Assembly (NCBI RefSeq): GCF_964340395.1
Contig: NC_135550.1
Location: 4,376,601-4,440,600 of the forward strand
Reading direction: 5' to 3'
DNA from: Glandiceps talaboti
Lineage: Eukaryota; Hemichordata; Enteropneusta; Spengelidae
Length of the DNA: 64,000 nucleotides
Within the stretch, counting starts at the first letter, position 1. Each line of letters begins with the position of its first letter. The notes beneath the pieces are model-generated. The model saw only the letters and a list, made by a program, of their open reading frames with translations. It was not told the DNA's origin and searched no databases. Of the stretch, positions 37,005 through 48,690 are shown one piece after another. The position numbers were made by a program, and so were the translations under genes.

Positions 37005-37260
37005 CTATGACGTATACGTAGTTAGAGCTCAAGATTATTTGTCAGGAGGTCTTGGGTTCGACTGTCACTACCGACAGGGAATATTTCTATAGTAAGATCC
37101 TACCACATTGATAGATTTTAAAAGGCATTTGTTGTTTTCCACTGTTACCACCACACTGAGTTTGCGTTTGTATTAAATCAATAGATGTGTATGAATCTAT
37201 TCGCTGAGCTGAAGGCCAGAACTCCCAAAGACTAGATTAGCGCACAACTGACAACCAGGA
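37005..37260 (+). mobile_element. Candidate tRNA-derived SINE
   Basis: Contains an A-box-like GTAGTTAGAGCTC at about 37019 and a B-box-like GGGTTCGACTG at about 37054, ~35 bp apart, the normal internal pol III promoter layout. A non-tRNA body follows. It does not fold into an intact tRNA. The 3' limit is uncertain. It lies in the TRPM intron between exons 36706 and 37898. Confidence 0.4.
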
Positions 37261-37897
37261 CCACCACTCCACCAACTGTGGCAGTGGTGGGATGTGGAAC
37301 GTGTAGGATTTTGGAACTGGTGGCAGTGGTGGGATCATGCTAAAATCACGAAATGATACAAACTAGCATATAGTGAAAAATGAGCCAACGTAAAATGTGG
37401 CCCCACCTTAATTCTACCGGCCTTCCCCTTATGATTACTGAAGGCTCCCTAACGACAATGTTTACGTAAATGACCTTGAAGTTTGAGTATGATCTTTGCT
37501 TTTGATCATAATAATTTCATTTCTGGAGCCCTAGATATGACATTTTGTTTTTGCAAAATATTGTGGCATCCTTTAAATCTCGTCACCGTTACCTTAAAAA
37601 CTGACACTTTGAGCTGAGCCAGAGTTTACGCAGGAGAGTGAAAAAGTGCAGTTTTCTGACAGCCCAAATACTACGCTAGCCAAAACCAAAACCACCAGAA
37701 GTAATTTCTCTTTAAGCCACTTCTTTGGACTTAGGCCTCCTGCTGACTATTACAATTCCACTGTCGAATTTTGGCGTGAGGTAGTACTGAATCATAATAG
37801 ATTCGTAATCAAACTGTAAGGCCCTTAAATGTTTGTTTCACGGGTTTCCTTGCATCTTATTAGTGTCACATACATTCTTGCAATCATTTACACTTAC

Positions 37898-38155
37898 CAT
37901 ATGATAGATCGTGACAACGTGTGGTCCGATTGACTTCATGGCAAATCCAACGTAGAGAAGTCGAATACAGAAAAGTATAAAAGTGCCACTGTACATTATT
38001 CTGGCAGCTTCAAAGGAATCCTCATCGACGAGAGTGAAACGGAACCATACTGATATCATAAAAAAGGTGAACATGACCACATCCAATTTATTCCAAAATT
38101 CATGAATGTATCTTTTAAATTTGTAGTTCCAGCTTAGAGGAGACTGTACTAGAAC
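37898..38155 (-). CDS. TRPM-like channel, exon 6 (S2-S3 linker, S3, S4)
   Basis: Acceptor CTGATAG, donor GTAAGTG, phase 0 both ends (86 codons). It encodes the W-rich linker and S3 (FWNKLDVVMFTFFMISVWF, aligning with the family EYWN-TDL block) and S4 (IRLLYVGFAMKSIGPHVV, with the family IRLL...GP signature). Confidence 0.92.
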
Positions 38156-38685
38156 CTATCAGAAAACAAAAAAGTTTTATGTTATAATTACTAGTGGAAA
38201 TGCAAAGTAGATGTTGATGATTGGGTGGGTGGGTTGAATGATGTCAATACCTACAGCAAACAATTCCCCAAATAATTCGGCCAATAAGACAAACATTTAA
38301 AAAATTGTTTCTGATAACATGATTTCAGAAAATAGAGATGGTGTATTCGGAATTTCATTGTTTCACTTTTGAGGGGAAAACTGTGTCGACACTTAGACAA
38401 GATAGTCGTTGTTCACAAACTTGTGTGATAGTTTGGTAAGGTGTAAAAGAGCTAAATGAAGGCAGTTATATGTGATGTAGACGAACGCAGTGTGCAGACT
38501 GTACTGTTGAAACTCCACTTACACTCTTGAAAGACATGTAATAATGAATAGTTAATAATGAAGTAATTTCAATCTGTCCTTCTTGACCTGCTGGTTTGTT
38601 TTGTCCATGACGTTTGTGTGTTGTAACAGTTCTTTGTATTGTCGTAGCTATACATAACATCATTTTGGGAATATTAAATTTACAT

Positions 38686-38705
38686 GACACACACACACAC
38701 ACACG

Positions 38706-38748
<43 letters not shown>

Positions 38749-38761
38749 ACACACACACACA
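38686..38761. repeat. (CA)n microsatellite beside a TRPM 5' splice site
   Basis: CA tract ending 8 bp from the exon boundary at 38770. On the gene strand the donor reads GTACGTGGTGTGTG..., so GT repeats start inside the 5' splice-site neighbourhood. Confidence 0.95.
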
Positions 38762-38769
38762 CCACGTAC

Positions 38770-38913
38770 CTGCCGAAACTCTTCTATCATCATAGTGAAG
38801 ACCGTCCCAATGACAATCCATTCCAATACACCTGGAGATTTAGGTTTAGTAGATGGTTTCAAGTCAGTCAACAGGAACATCGCATACATGAGCAACATGG
38901 CAAGGTAGGAGAA
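38770..38913 (-). CDS. TRPM-like channel, exon 5 (S1 end, S2)
   Basis: Acceptor TTATGCAG, donor GTACGT, phase 0 both ends, 48 codons. It encodes a hydrophobic segment (FSYLAMLLMYAMFLL), a short loop, and S2 (VLEWIVIGTVFTMMIEEFRQ), matching the EWIVI...F...IE.REI signature of TRPM S2. Confidence 0.92.
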
Positions 38914-39235
38914 CTGCATAATACAAAGAAATGTACAGTTAAGCATGAGTTGTAGGAAAACCTATAAAGAGAGACTATTTGACTTGTATATGTAGTTGCA
39001 GTTGTCCTATTAAAGCTTGTAGATTTGAACACCGTGTTAGTACGTAATATTATCACTTACATAGCAGAATGTCTTGTTTGCTTTCAATTATCTGTGTATA
39101 TGATCTTCTTATATGTTCGATGTCTACCTTGTGCTGAAAGTTACAGTCATGTAAATAGTTTGAAAATACAAATGTATATGTGTATCCCTTTCATTTTAGC
39201 AGATTGAAGACAAGAGCAATTAGTGTTGCAGCTCC

Positions 39236-39271
39236 CTCGTCTGTCTGTCTGTCTGTCTGTCTGTCTGTTTA

Positions 39272-39336
<65 letters not shown>

Positions 39337-39604
39337 ATGTATGTATGTATGTATGTATGTATGTATGCATGCATGCATGCATGCATGCATGCATGCATGC
39401 ACGCACGCACGCACGCACGCATGCATGCATGCATGTATGTATGTATGTATGTATGTATGTATGTATGTACATGCATGTATGTATGTATGTATGTATGTAT
39501 GTATGTATGTACATGTATGTATGTATGTATGTATGTATGTATGTATGTACATGTATGTATGTATGTATGTATGTATGTATGTATGTATGTATGTATGTAT
39601 GTAC
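39236..39604. repeat. Compound tetranucleotide microsatellite, ~370 bp
   Basis: Blocks run (GTCT)n to 39336, (GTAT)n, (GCAT)n, (GCAC)n at 39400-39420, (GCAT)n, then (GTAT)n interrupted three times by ACATG. Long frames on both strands are artefacts. Confidence 0.97.
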
Positions 39605-39785
39605 ATTGCACTGGCAGAGTGTCGATGTTTGATATTTGTTGATATCCTTGTTTGACTCATATTGTCGAGGAGGAAAGGAGGGTAGGGGTTTTCCGTGCAT
39701 CAATTATCATTAACAATCACATTACAGTTCCCAAAGTACCCCGGATTATCATAAAAATAGTGCATAGATGATATTCAAGACTCAC

Positions 39786-39998
39786 CAAGTAATGCATATA
39801 CTTTGTAATAGGCGCCTTATAATAACGTTTCACCATTTCACAAAATGTTATGCCATCGTCCGTACGTGCGCCATAGTTTGCCGCCTTCTGTACTGGCAAT
39901 GTTGATGTATAATGTACGTCATAATTCGTCTTAAGGTATTTATACCGCCTCGTCATGATCATAAGCAAGCCAAATGGAGGTAAAAGTCCTACAAAAAA
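39786..39998 (-). CDS. TRPM-like channel, exon 4 (pre-S1 to S1 start)
   Basis: The acceptor at CATTCAG|TTTTTT was chosen over a TAG 11 bp downstream because only it keeps phase 0 from the previous exon. Donor GTGAGT; 71 codons. It encodes FFVGLLPPFGLL (family GILLPP block), a charged linker, and YYKAPITKYMHYL, the FY.API.KFW motif that enters S1. Confidence 0.9.
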
Positions 39999-40089
39999 CT
40001 GAATGATATAATATAAAATGTAGTGTGTTATTAATAGAAAGATAAAATATAACACTATAAACAATCACAAATATCTCAATAGAAAACCT

Positions 40090-42150
40090 GCAACTTCTAT
40101 TGACACATTTACAAATGGCATGGAAAATTCAACCAAGACAGTTTGCATATTGACAGGAGATTTCAATATTGATTATTCAAATTCTCTGAATCAACAGGTA
40201 TGCAATTTTAAGAATACACTCACTTCCTTACTTTTTGAACAAATAATTACTGTCCCGACTAGAATTTCTGTTGTCACGCCCATGAGAAAGAGTAAAAAGT
40301 TTGATAAACCCTGGCTTACACCTGGCCAGAAGAAAAACAGGCTTTATCGTAAATTAGTGACCAAAAATTTTCACCACAGACTTAAGATTCTTTATAAAAT
40401 CTACAGAAACACTCTGACAAGGTTGCTCAGAAAGTCTAAAAAATTGTATTATAGTAAAAAATTTAGAAATTGTCATAATGATACTACCAAATCCTGGAAA
40501 GGTATCAATGAGCTCTTGGGAAAATCCCAGAGCACTCCCATGCACTTCCCTAGTAAATTAATAATCAGTGAAAATACCACAACAAATTCGAAATCAACTA
40601 TTACTGAACCATCTCTCATTGCTGAAAATTTTACTACTTACTTTTATAGTATTGGGAGAAAACTAGCCGCAAATTTCAACAGCAATCTAGACTACAGAAA
40701 TTATATGAGGTTCTCTCACAACAGAAGACTCTTTTACATCCAGTAGTTGAACAGGACGTCATAAATGAAATCATGTTCCTTGATCCTTCAAAATCAACTA
40801 GGTGTGACAATATTCATGTGCGATTATTACGTGATGGAACTGGTGCTATTGCAACACTCTTATGTCATATTATTAATCTTTCACTTTAACAAGGTATTTT
40901 TCCAACCCACTTAAAATAGCTAGAGTAATTCCCATATATAAAAATGGTTCTCCTTATGATACAGGTAGTTATCGGCCTATTTCCATATTGCCTCAACTTA
41001 GTAAGATTTTCGAGAAAGTGGTTTATAGACAACTTATTTCTTTTTTTTAGACAAATATTCACTGATTTATTCACATCAATATGGTTTCGGGAAATATTAC
41101 ACACAAAACTAGCCTTAAGTAACTTGCTTGATGACGTTCTACAAAGAGTTGATGAAGGTGATATGGTGCTAGGCATTTATCTTGCCTTATCTAAGGCTTT
41201 TGATACCACCGATCACACCATCCGTTTAGAAAAGCTAAGACACTATGGAATTTGGGGTGTCCCTCTCAAATGGTTTAAAAGTTATTTAACAAATAGGAAA
41301 CAGTATGTAACAGTATGTAAATATTCACACTTCTACTCTTAATGTTATTAGCCATGGAGTCCCACAGGGTTCCATCCTTGGACCTATTTTATTTTTACTT
41401 TATATACATGACCTTCCCGATTGTTCTTCATATTATAAATCGAATCATTTTGCTGACGATTCTAAATTTTTCCACGCTTTTACGGACAATGTGAACATCA
41501 AAGAAGTAATTACTAAATTTAATGATATAGTATATTGGTGTTCTGCTAATAGGCTTACCATTAGTCAAGAAAAAACTAATTATCTAAGTACCATATTCGA
41601 AACGTCTGTCCTAAGATCAGCCCAAAAATTGGTCTCATCGCCAAACTTCGCCTCTTTGTTCCAAAACATATCTTGGTTTTACTGTACAACTCACTTATTC
41701 TTCCGAAATCTCATACTGTCTAGAGGAAAGGGGCTGCACCTACCCCACAGCTTTACTGCCTGTTCACAAACTTTTGAAGAAAATAGTTAGACTTATAACA
41801 TTTAGTCCGTTTCAGACACCAAGTGAATACCTGTTTAGGGTCCTAAATATTTTGAACCTATATGAACAATTTTAATACCAAATTGCGTTATTTATACATG
41901 ATTTATTTTTACGAAATTTACCTCATAGTTTCACAAACTATTTTACCTTTCCAAATCATTCTTACAACACTAGGTCTGTGACAAATTCACACGTCCTTGT
42001 ACCAACAAGGAAACTTAGACTAGGGCAGTTCTCTTTTAGCTATCATGGAGCTAAGATTTGGAATAAATTACCAAATCCATAAGATCTGTTAATATTAAAA
42101 ACAAATTTTAAGAATGCTCTCAGAACATATGTTACTAACTCACCATAGAC
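40090..42150 (+). mobile_element. CR1/Jockey-superfamily LINE fragment in a TRPM intron
   Basis: 5'-truncated + element. Visible are the end of an endonuclease domain (ILTGDFNIDY), the linker motif KPWLTPG, and coiled linker residues. RT motifs follow: SYRPISILPQLSKIFEK, ALSKAFDTTDHTI, a following HYGIWGVPLKWFKSYL, GVPQGSILGPILF and FADDSK. The 3' motif family YNTRS...GQFS..YHGAKIWN is near 41950-42070. Its stops and frameshifts (for example at 40746, ~40888 and ~41342) make it non-functional. Antisense to the TRPM gene. Confidence 0.88.
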
Positions 42151-42650
42151 AGTCGGTGATTCATCTCATTCGAGATCATCACCACAAGTGTATATGATTT
42201 TCATTTCTTTATTTAACATGTTACCTATTTCAATGGGGAATGGTTAATGATAAGCATTGTTTTTACTATTTTGCCAGCCCAATCACACAGTGTTCAAACC
42301 CATCAAGGTCTTTTCTTTCATTTTTATATGTATCTGTATGAATTTCTTTCTTTCTTGTGCTGTAAGCGTATCTTTTATGTGTGGCGAAAAAATAAATCGT
42401 ATATCGTGTATCTTTCCTTTAAATGTCTAGAAAATAATTTAAGATGCTCAAAGAATACTTTGAGGAATAAATCCATTTGGAAATTTAATTTATGGCAAGT
42501 GAAATCTTCCTAAACGATTTTATCAGTTGTTTTTTTTAATTGTCGTATGCTTGACTATAATATGTCGATTGACGTATGCTGGAAATGTGTAATGTAAAAG
42601 CTCCTTCTTCTTATTGATGAACGTCAGTTAAACTACGTAACCATGCTTAC

Positions 42651-42882
42651 CTTAACAAGCTGCCATTGTGTATATAACTGCATATGTCCATACCAAACCA
42701 TTTGAAATTCACTCTGACAGCATTCATGATTCAAGAATCTCCTCTGGCCATTTTTATGCGCTATGTACACACAGGTTGCATCGCCCCATGTCTTCAGTAC
42801 ACGAACTATTTGCAATTGGGCTAGTCTCTTGTTTTCACTGTAACACATCTCTAAAATATTAATGGCAATGTCTTCAAACTTC
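42651..42882 (-). CDS. TRPM-like channel, exon 3 (end of the cytoplasmic domain)
   Basis: Acceptor TATTACAG, donor GTAAGC, phase 2 in and phase 0 out. It encodes FEDIAINILEMCY, LKTWGDATCVYIAHKNG and the WYGHMQ block, aligning with the LL..C......W....CL.LA...K.....H...Q.......W.G stretch that closes the TRPM homology region before S1. Confidence 0.88.
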
Positions 42883-43232
42883 CTGTAATATTTAAAGGCA
42901 ATTTCATTATCATTGAATTAACTAAACTAACAACGCAAACACAAACATATCGCTTATTCAAGTATTAAGGCCTCAGCCCATGACATACAAAAGAAGTACA
43001 ATTTACAAGATACAAGAAAAGAAAAGAAATCATCACGGCGTTTAAACGATTTAAATTAAAAATACTTAAAACTTATAATTAACGTGTGGGTTTTTTAGTT
43101 GGTAATAATGCAACACATATTTCTTCTGTAAAACGGAATCTTCGAGGACGTAACTGTTCTGTATTGCTAGTAAAGTAGTACAAAATGACGCTCGTCCTCT
43201 ACTACAGTTACACTGTGTTTTCTTTTACAATA

Positions 43233-43795
43233 CTAGGATAATCTGAAATCACTTAATACTGGTGGGTTACTATGGTGACCTTTTTCAATGGCTAATTCGT
43301 GACTTGAACGGTAGAGTTTGGCTAAGTAAAAGTCAAATTTTGGTATGTCTATACATGAAAGGTGTCGTTCTGATTTCAGCATAGACTTAAACTTAGAATA
43401 GCTACTTAATCTACATGCGATGATTGGCCAAGTGAATCTGACCACTCCTACCTATAACAGTCTTGTAGCCTTTCAAGAAACAATTTCAAAAATAAATCTG
43501 TATTCCCAACTTGTTTTATCGAAACAACACCAAAGCCATATCTAAATAATAATTCACGTATTTCTTTGCCCATGTAGTCCTTCAAGCCGAGTCTAAAACT
43601 CTAAGCATCTCATAGCAAGCCCTTGAAAAATAAGTCTGTGCCAAAGATGTGTATGTGTCACGCGGTCAAATGCAGCAGAAATCAATAAGGATACAATACA
43701 TTCTACCCTTTCTTTGTGATAAATATTTTTGTACCATTGTTAAAGATGAACATTTTGTTCACGGTGGTACAGGTTATAACCCTTTCAAAAGCCAG
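43233..43795 (-). mobile_element. LINE fragment (family D), internally deleted, minus strand
   Basis: Read on -, a partial RT palm (SAAFDRVTHTHLWHRL, frames broken) is followed directly by the C-terminal motifs YSKFKSMLKSERHL, FDFYLAKL and SSHELAIEKG (43233-43445). That tail is common in invertebrate and fish LINEs. Its 5' side abuts MITE copy 2 at 43801. Confidence 0.6.
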
Positions 43796-43800
43796 TTTGG

Positions 43801-44385
43801 GCACATGGAAAAGGACAAATAATCAATTTTGTTCTCGCGATTTTCCGGATTTCTAATATTATTTTCTGTATATTTCTAAGAAAGTCTTAAATACTGTTTC
43901 CTCTCACTCTTGTTTTTTTCTTTCTATTTCCTACCTGATATCACAGACAAGTATAGACCTTCGAATTCTTACATATATGTGCTGATATCATTGTCTTATC
44001 TGAGTTTATCAGCTTTGCATTAATTAGTAGCTTGCTAGAACAAACTCATTATTTGCCCAAATTAAGCATTATGCCGTGTGTGTAAACATCCACTGATCCG
44101 ACTAAATCCGTATTACCTCCATTAGTCGGATCGTTGGATGTTTACACTCATGGCATAATGCGTTAATTTTGGCAAATATTGAGTTTGTTCTAGCAAGCTA
44201 CTAATTAATGCAAAGCTGATAAACTCAGATAAGACAATGATATCAGGTAGGAAATAGAAAGAAAAAAAAGTGAGAGGAAACAGTATTTAAAACTTTATTT
44301 GAAATATACAAAAAATAATATTTGAAATCCGGAAAATCGGAAAATCGCGAGAACAAAAATTGATAATTTGTCCTTTTCCCTATGG
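43801..44385. mobile_element. Foldback MITE family M, copy 2 (compact, 585 bp)
   Basis: Almost the whole element is one inverted repeat with its axis near 44110 (ccgactaaat...attagtcgg). The tips GCACATGGAAAAGGAC and the complement ending CCCTATGG match copy 1 tips. The 5-bp direct repeat TTTGG flanks it at 43796-43800 and 44386-44390. No coding capacity. Confidence 0.85.
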
Positions 44386-44564
44386 TTTGGCTTCGCTAAT
44401 AATACCCATTTCGTCTGTCCATAGGACCAAACGATAAAAACCTTACTCATAGAATGATATCCCTCGAAAATTATTAACGACGTAATAAGCACATTTTTAA
44501 AAACTAATAAGAATGTGATCATGTAAGAGAGAGAAAGAAAGAAGATACATTCATGACAACTTAC

Positions 44565-44664
44565 TGGGAATGCTTTTGGAGATCATCATGTAGAGAGGTA
44601 CATTCCATTTCCCTTGCCCACTTTGCCAGTTTCTTAAGAATCCCACCAGCTGTTAATGCGGCAC
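44565..44664 (-). CDS. TRPM-like channel, exon 2 of the visible part
   Basis: Acceptor TTTATCAG, donor GTAAGT, phase 1 in and phase 2 out. It encodes AALTAGGILKKLAKWAREME and then CTSLHDDLQKHS. It corresponds to the ALVA.KLY..MA.EA helix of TRPM proteins, with Trp-Ala-Arg-Glu in place of the family's usual Ala-His-Glu segment. Confidence 0.8.
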
Positions 44665-45086
44665 CTGATAAAATTCAAACGCATCTTTTGTAACTTTGAT
44701 ACAAATAGTAATTCTTACAACGTCGTAAACCATATGCCTCTTTGCGGCACAGTCTGATAAGTGTTTTTTGTTGCGTCAGCAGAGAAATTGTACTCTGGCT
44801 TGCGAGAATGTAATTGTTAGTGATCGATTACAATTGAGCATTTGAGCAGACACTGTCTTATGATTTTCCTTGTTTGCTATTGTCAGCAGATCACGTGAAT
44901 GACGAAGTACTTACTTAAAAAGGTAACATTGGGAGGGATATACTATTTAATATAATTTGTAAACAATTAATGTAGACAGTGATAGTCGTTAAAATTCCCA
45001 ATGCACCGTGGAATATGCCACATAATGATTAATAGAAACACTTATTTCTGTACTTTTCACATTTAAGCATATAAAGGAGAACATAC

Positions 45087-45273
45087 CGATTAAGCCATGC
45101 TGGATTTGCTTGAAGAACTTCTTTGCCTCAGTTTTCCTGTTGAAAAGTATTGCCCAGATAAATAAACGTTGATACGGTTCTTTCGGCTGTTCTTCGTCTT
45201 GAAAAGGGTTGTGGTCGTGCAGTTGGCCTTTCGTTAGTTTTCTAATGAGACGTTCTACTTCCATTACACGTTT
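45087..45273 (-). CDS. TRPM-like channel, first exon visible in the window
   Basis: Acceptor TTTTTTACAG at 45274, donor GTATGT, phase 0 in and phase 1 out. It encodes KRVMEVERLIRKLTKGQLHD, then YQRLFIWAILFNRKTEAKKF, matching the LF.WA.L..R..MA.F.W block in the fourth homology region of TRPM channels. The ATG at 45264 is internal, since the exon is preceded by a good acceptor. The N-terminal homology region (several hundred residues) must lie upstream, to the right. I found none of it between 45.3 and 64 kb. Confidence 0.85.
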
Positions 45274-45412
45274 CTGTAAAAAAATAAATAAGTAAAAGAT
45301 CTAGTAATAGCCCCACTTGTTAATTCGATAACTGTTTTCAAAAGTGAACAACAGTTACATTTCTATGTATATTAATTAGACTTTTAATTAGGGCTAATTA
45401 GGAAATAATGCA

Positions 45413-45413
45413 A

Positions 45414-45469
<56 letters not shown>

Positions 45470-45531
45470 CCACCACCACCACCACCGCCACCCCCATCAC
45501 CACCATCACCATCATCATCATCATCATCATC
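45413..45531. repeat. (CAT)n/(CAC)n trinucleotide tract
   Basis: About 21 CAT units, then CAC and CAT variants. The poly-His frame is not a gene. Confidence 0.95.
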
Positions 45532-45949
45532 TTTTCAATGAGACATTTATTCGTATTTGCCCTATTTACAGTGAAGTGTTAAAATATTTACAATTATAAA
45601 GTTCAGCAAAATACGAATCGTGTCAATGTACAATCTTTCTATAGACTGTTCCGAATTAAGGAAGAGTGTGGTTCAAGTTTTGTAGGCAATCGAAAGTGCT
45701 AGAATGTATGCATATATAAATACGATACCTCTTTGTGTGACTGGGTAACATTTAAACATACAAAGCGGACTGGTTTCTTAAAAACAAATGGGATGTCGAG
45801 TAGTGAGATTTGTTGTAGGATGAATAAACGTATATTGTAATGTACATTGCGAAAAGGTATTAATAAATACACTATTTACATATTATCATTGTTCATTACG
45901 TACGTAGCTTATAAATGGGTTCAAAACAGATGTTGTTGGAGTTACTGTG

Positions 45950-48205
45950 ACATGTTTAAGTTAAGTAAATCAGTGCTAAAATTCTAAATGTAATTGTCCG
46001 TTTGATACGCTGCAGATGGCGTTGTTGATGCTCCCAGTTGAGTTGAATATCGTTAGTTGTTCCTTAAGTTTGTAATGTTCAAATTGAATCAGTAGTCTGG
46101 TGCGAATTCGTGTTTGGAATATTTCCAGTGGGTCGATGGGTGTTACGCCGTTGGTTTTATTTCTTCTGGCAAGATGGATCGATAGCTTCGCAGTAGATGT
46201 GATATAACGAACAGAAGGAGGACATTTTTGCTGATAAAGGTGCTGTTTTTCTTCGGTGGGTTTATGAAGAACCATATGACGCTGGTATAGTTTGATTTAC
46301 GTTGGTAAGATGTGATGAGATTGTAGTTATAAGATCCAGAAGTTGTTGAATATGTAAGCAATCCAGGAAGATGTGAGATAGGGAATCTTGTTCTTCACAA
46401 AGTGGACAGTTTGAGTCTGGTCGAAAGCCCGCATTGTGTAGGAATGTGCCAGTTGTGTATGCACCGTGCATGATACGCCATTGTAGGTCTCCTTCTCTTT
46501 GTATTGTTGGTGGGTAATAGCAAACTTTGAAATTGGATTTTATGGAATCTGGTAGACTGGGGATATCTCTCCATACGGTTCTAATCTGGTTGGTAGTTTT
46601 AAAGCGTGTTGTGCCAAGATCAGGTATTTATAAATAGCACCTTTTTTTAGTTTATACAGTGCCAGGTTGAGTTCCAGTGAATGATGGAGTTCAAATGAAT
46701 ACTGTGTATTTACAACATTTACATGTAGGGAGTCTTCCAAGTGGTTGTGAATTATTGTTTTCAGTTTGATTGGTATTGCCAGTTGAACAGTTTGGATTGT
46801 GAGATTTAGGATGCGTTCGGTTCTAATGTTTTCAGTATCCTTGAGGTCATTTGAGGTTAGTCAATGTTTTTCTTCTATATTGATGAGGTCTTTTATTGTT
46901 GTAATGCCTGCGTCTATGAAGTGGGTCAATGAGAATGGCGGCGAACGTAATGGGTGTAGAATAAGTGGGTTATAGAACAGCGGCTCTTTTAGAATATCTG
47001 GAAAGGTTTCTGGTTCTCCTTTTCGGATCTTGTGTATTGAGTTCCAAAAGTGTAGCAATGTGATATAGAATTTTGGTATACATGTTTTGTTAGGAGTTAC
47101 GCCGGTCGTGAGGAATAGTTGCTTTTTGTAGTGTAGGTTGCCAACTTTGTTGAGGAAGTAGTCCATGAATGAAAAGCATGGGTGAAGATGATCGTGGTAG
47201 AGGTATCGTTGGATGTGTCCGTGTCCGCCCTTGGAAAGTGGTAAACACATTGTTTCGATCGGAATCCAGTGACGACCTTGCCAGACAAAGCGTAAGAATT
47301 GAGTTTGAATATATGAAACAGTGTCTTTACTTGGAGTGGTGTAGTTAAGTCTGTGGAGAAGTTTGGATGAGATTATCTGGTTTACGATGAGTACTCTTTT
47401 CTGATATGACATACATGGGGCATTTCACACCGACCATTTCTTAATTTTACTTTCTCTGATGTTGATTAAATCGGTCCAGTTCTTTCGATTATATTGTTCA
47501 CTATTTCCTAGGTATACACCTAGAAGTTTAAGTCCATTTGGGTTCCACTTTGTTCCAAGTGGGTTATCAATTCATTGGCGCCAGTTCCCTACCCACAGTC
47601 CTTCAGATTTTTCATAGTTTACTTTGGCATTAGAGGCCTTTTCGTATTCGGAGAGGCAGGTTTTTAATCTATGGAAGTCTTCATCTTTGGTTTGCAAGAT
47701 TTCAACGTCATCGGCGTAGGCTGACAGATATGAAGTGTGATTTGGGATGCCGGGTATTGATAGTCCTATGATACCGCTTGCGTTTCTTATTTTGTGTAGG
47801 AGTGGTTCGAGGGCAATTATGTAGAGTTGTCCAGAGAGAGAGAGCATCCTTGTCTAATTCCCCGTTTAATGTTTAAAGGGGCTGTTAGTGTACTGTTGAT
47901 GCGAATGAGAAATTGAATGTCTGTATATATGACTTTGATGAAATTTGTGAAATGAGGTCCAAATCCGAATAATTCAAGTGTTTTTTGCAGGTAACCATGG
48001 TGGATGCTATCGAGTGCCTTTTCCTGATCAAGGGCGAGGATTCCAAGCGAGGTATTGTTTTCGTTGGCAAGAGAAATGCTGTCTCGAAGTAAATGAATGT
48101 TGTCAAAGATCAGTCGGCCTGGAATGCCACAAGTTTGGTCTTTGTGTATGATTGTTGAGATGACTGAACGGAGTCGGAGTGAGAGTGTTTTTACAAGAAT
48201 TTTTT
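45950..48205 (-). mobile_element. LINE B copy 1, 3' segment (Tx1-type, RT to C-terminus)
   Basis: On -: LRSVISTIIHKDQTCGIPGR, LGILALDQEKALDS, NIKRGIRQGCSLS, the catalytic AYADDVEI (about 47695-47720), then the thumb/connection (TTPSKDTVSYIQTQFLRFVW, ...) and the C-terminal block with SVRYITSTAKLS and DPLEIFQTRI. ORF2 ends at 45976. Frameshifts separate the pieces. This segment continues upstream at 49673 and 52210; two insertions split it. Confidence 0.88.
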
Positions 48206-48260
48206 CCGTAAGGAAGGAGATATAAGAGGGCTTGACAAGTCTGTGGTTTGTTTGTTTGTT

Positions 48261-48264
<4 letters not shown>

Positions 48265-48327
<63 letters not shown>
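48265..48327. repeat. (GT)n microsatellite with adjacent (GTTT)n
   Basis: About 31 GT units after six GTTT units. The reading frames here are artefacts. Confidence 0.95.
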
Positions 48328-48329
<2 letters not shown>

Positions 48330-48690
48330 AGTGTCACCATTTTCGAACAAACGGCTGCATCAATTCGAACAAAATTTGACAGACATGTTTCGTAGGGTAA
48401 TGGCAAGAACTGATTAGGTTTTGGTAATAATCCGATGAATATTAATGACCAATTTGAGTAATTAATCGATCGATCGTCTGGTTGCACATGCGCTTCGTGT
48501 CGAAAGTGCACCACCAACGTCGATGTAAGGTAAACCATGAAGCTACGGTAAGCTGCTCTACACTGAGAAAGACTCTGTTTTCAGGGGTTTCGTGCCAACT
48601 TTATTTTGTGTTTCCCTTGGATCTGCACTCTGCATTGGCTGGACAAACCCAAGAAAAAAGAAGACCGAGGCAGGGTATTTAAGTACAAAA

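Noticed and set aside
37010-37080. Functional tRNA gene
   Set aside because: A- and B-box-like motifs are present but no acceptor stem or anticodon arm can be paired, so a SINE head is likelier.
39147-39703. Long overlapping frames on both strands (Cys/Met/Tyr/Val and His/Thr/Ile-rich)
   Set aside because: All are translations of the tetranucleotide microsatellite; every frame is open because the repeat lacks stops.
39988-39990. TAG acceptor at 39989 for TRPM exon 4
   Set aside because: It would put the exon out of phase with the preceding one and hit a stop; the CAG 10-11 bp upstream keeps phase 0 and the family motif.
45408-45599. Poly-histidine frame
   Set aside because: Translation of the (CAT)n tract; no homology and no conserved context.
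47572-47847. Bacterial-type retron or group II intron RT (YADD motif)
   Set aside because: Neighbouring motifs (ALDQEKALDS, RQGCSLS, C-terminal block) are those of a eukaryotic Tx1-type LINE.
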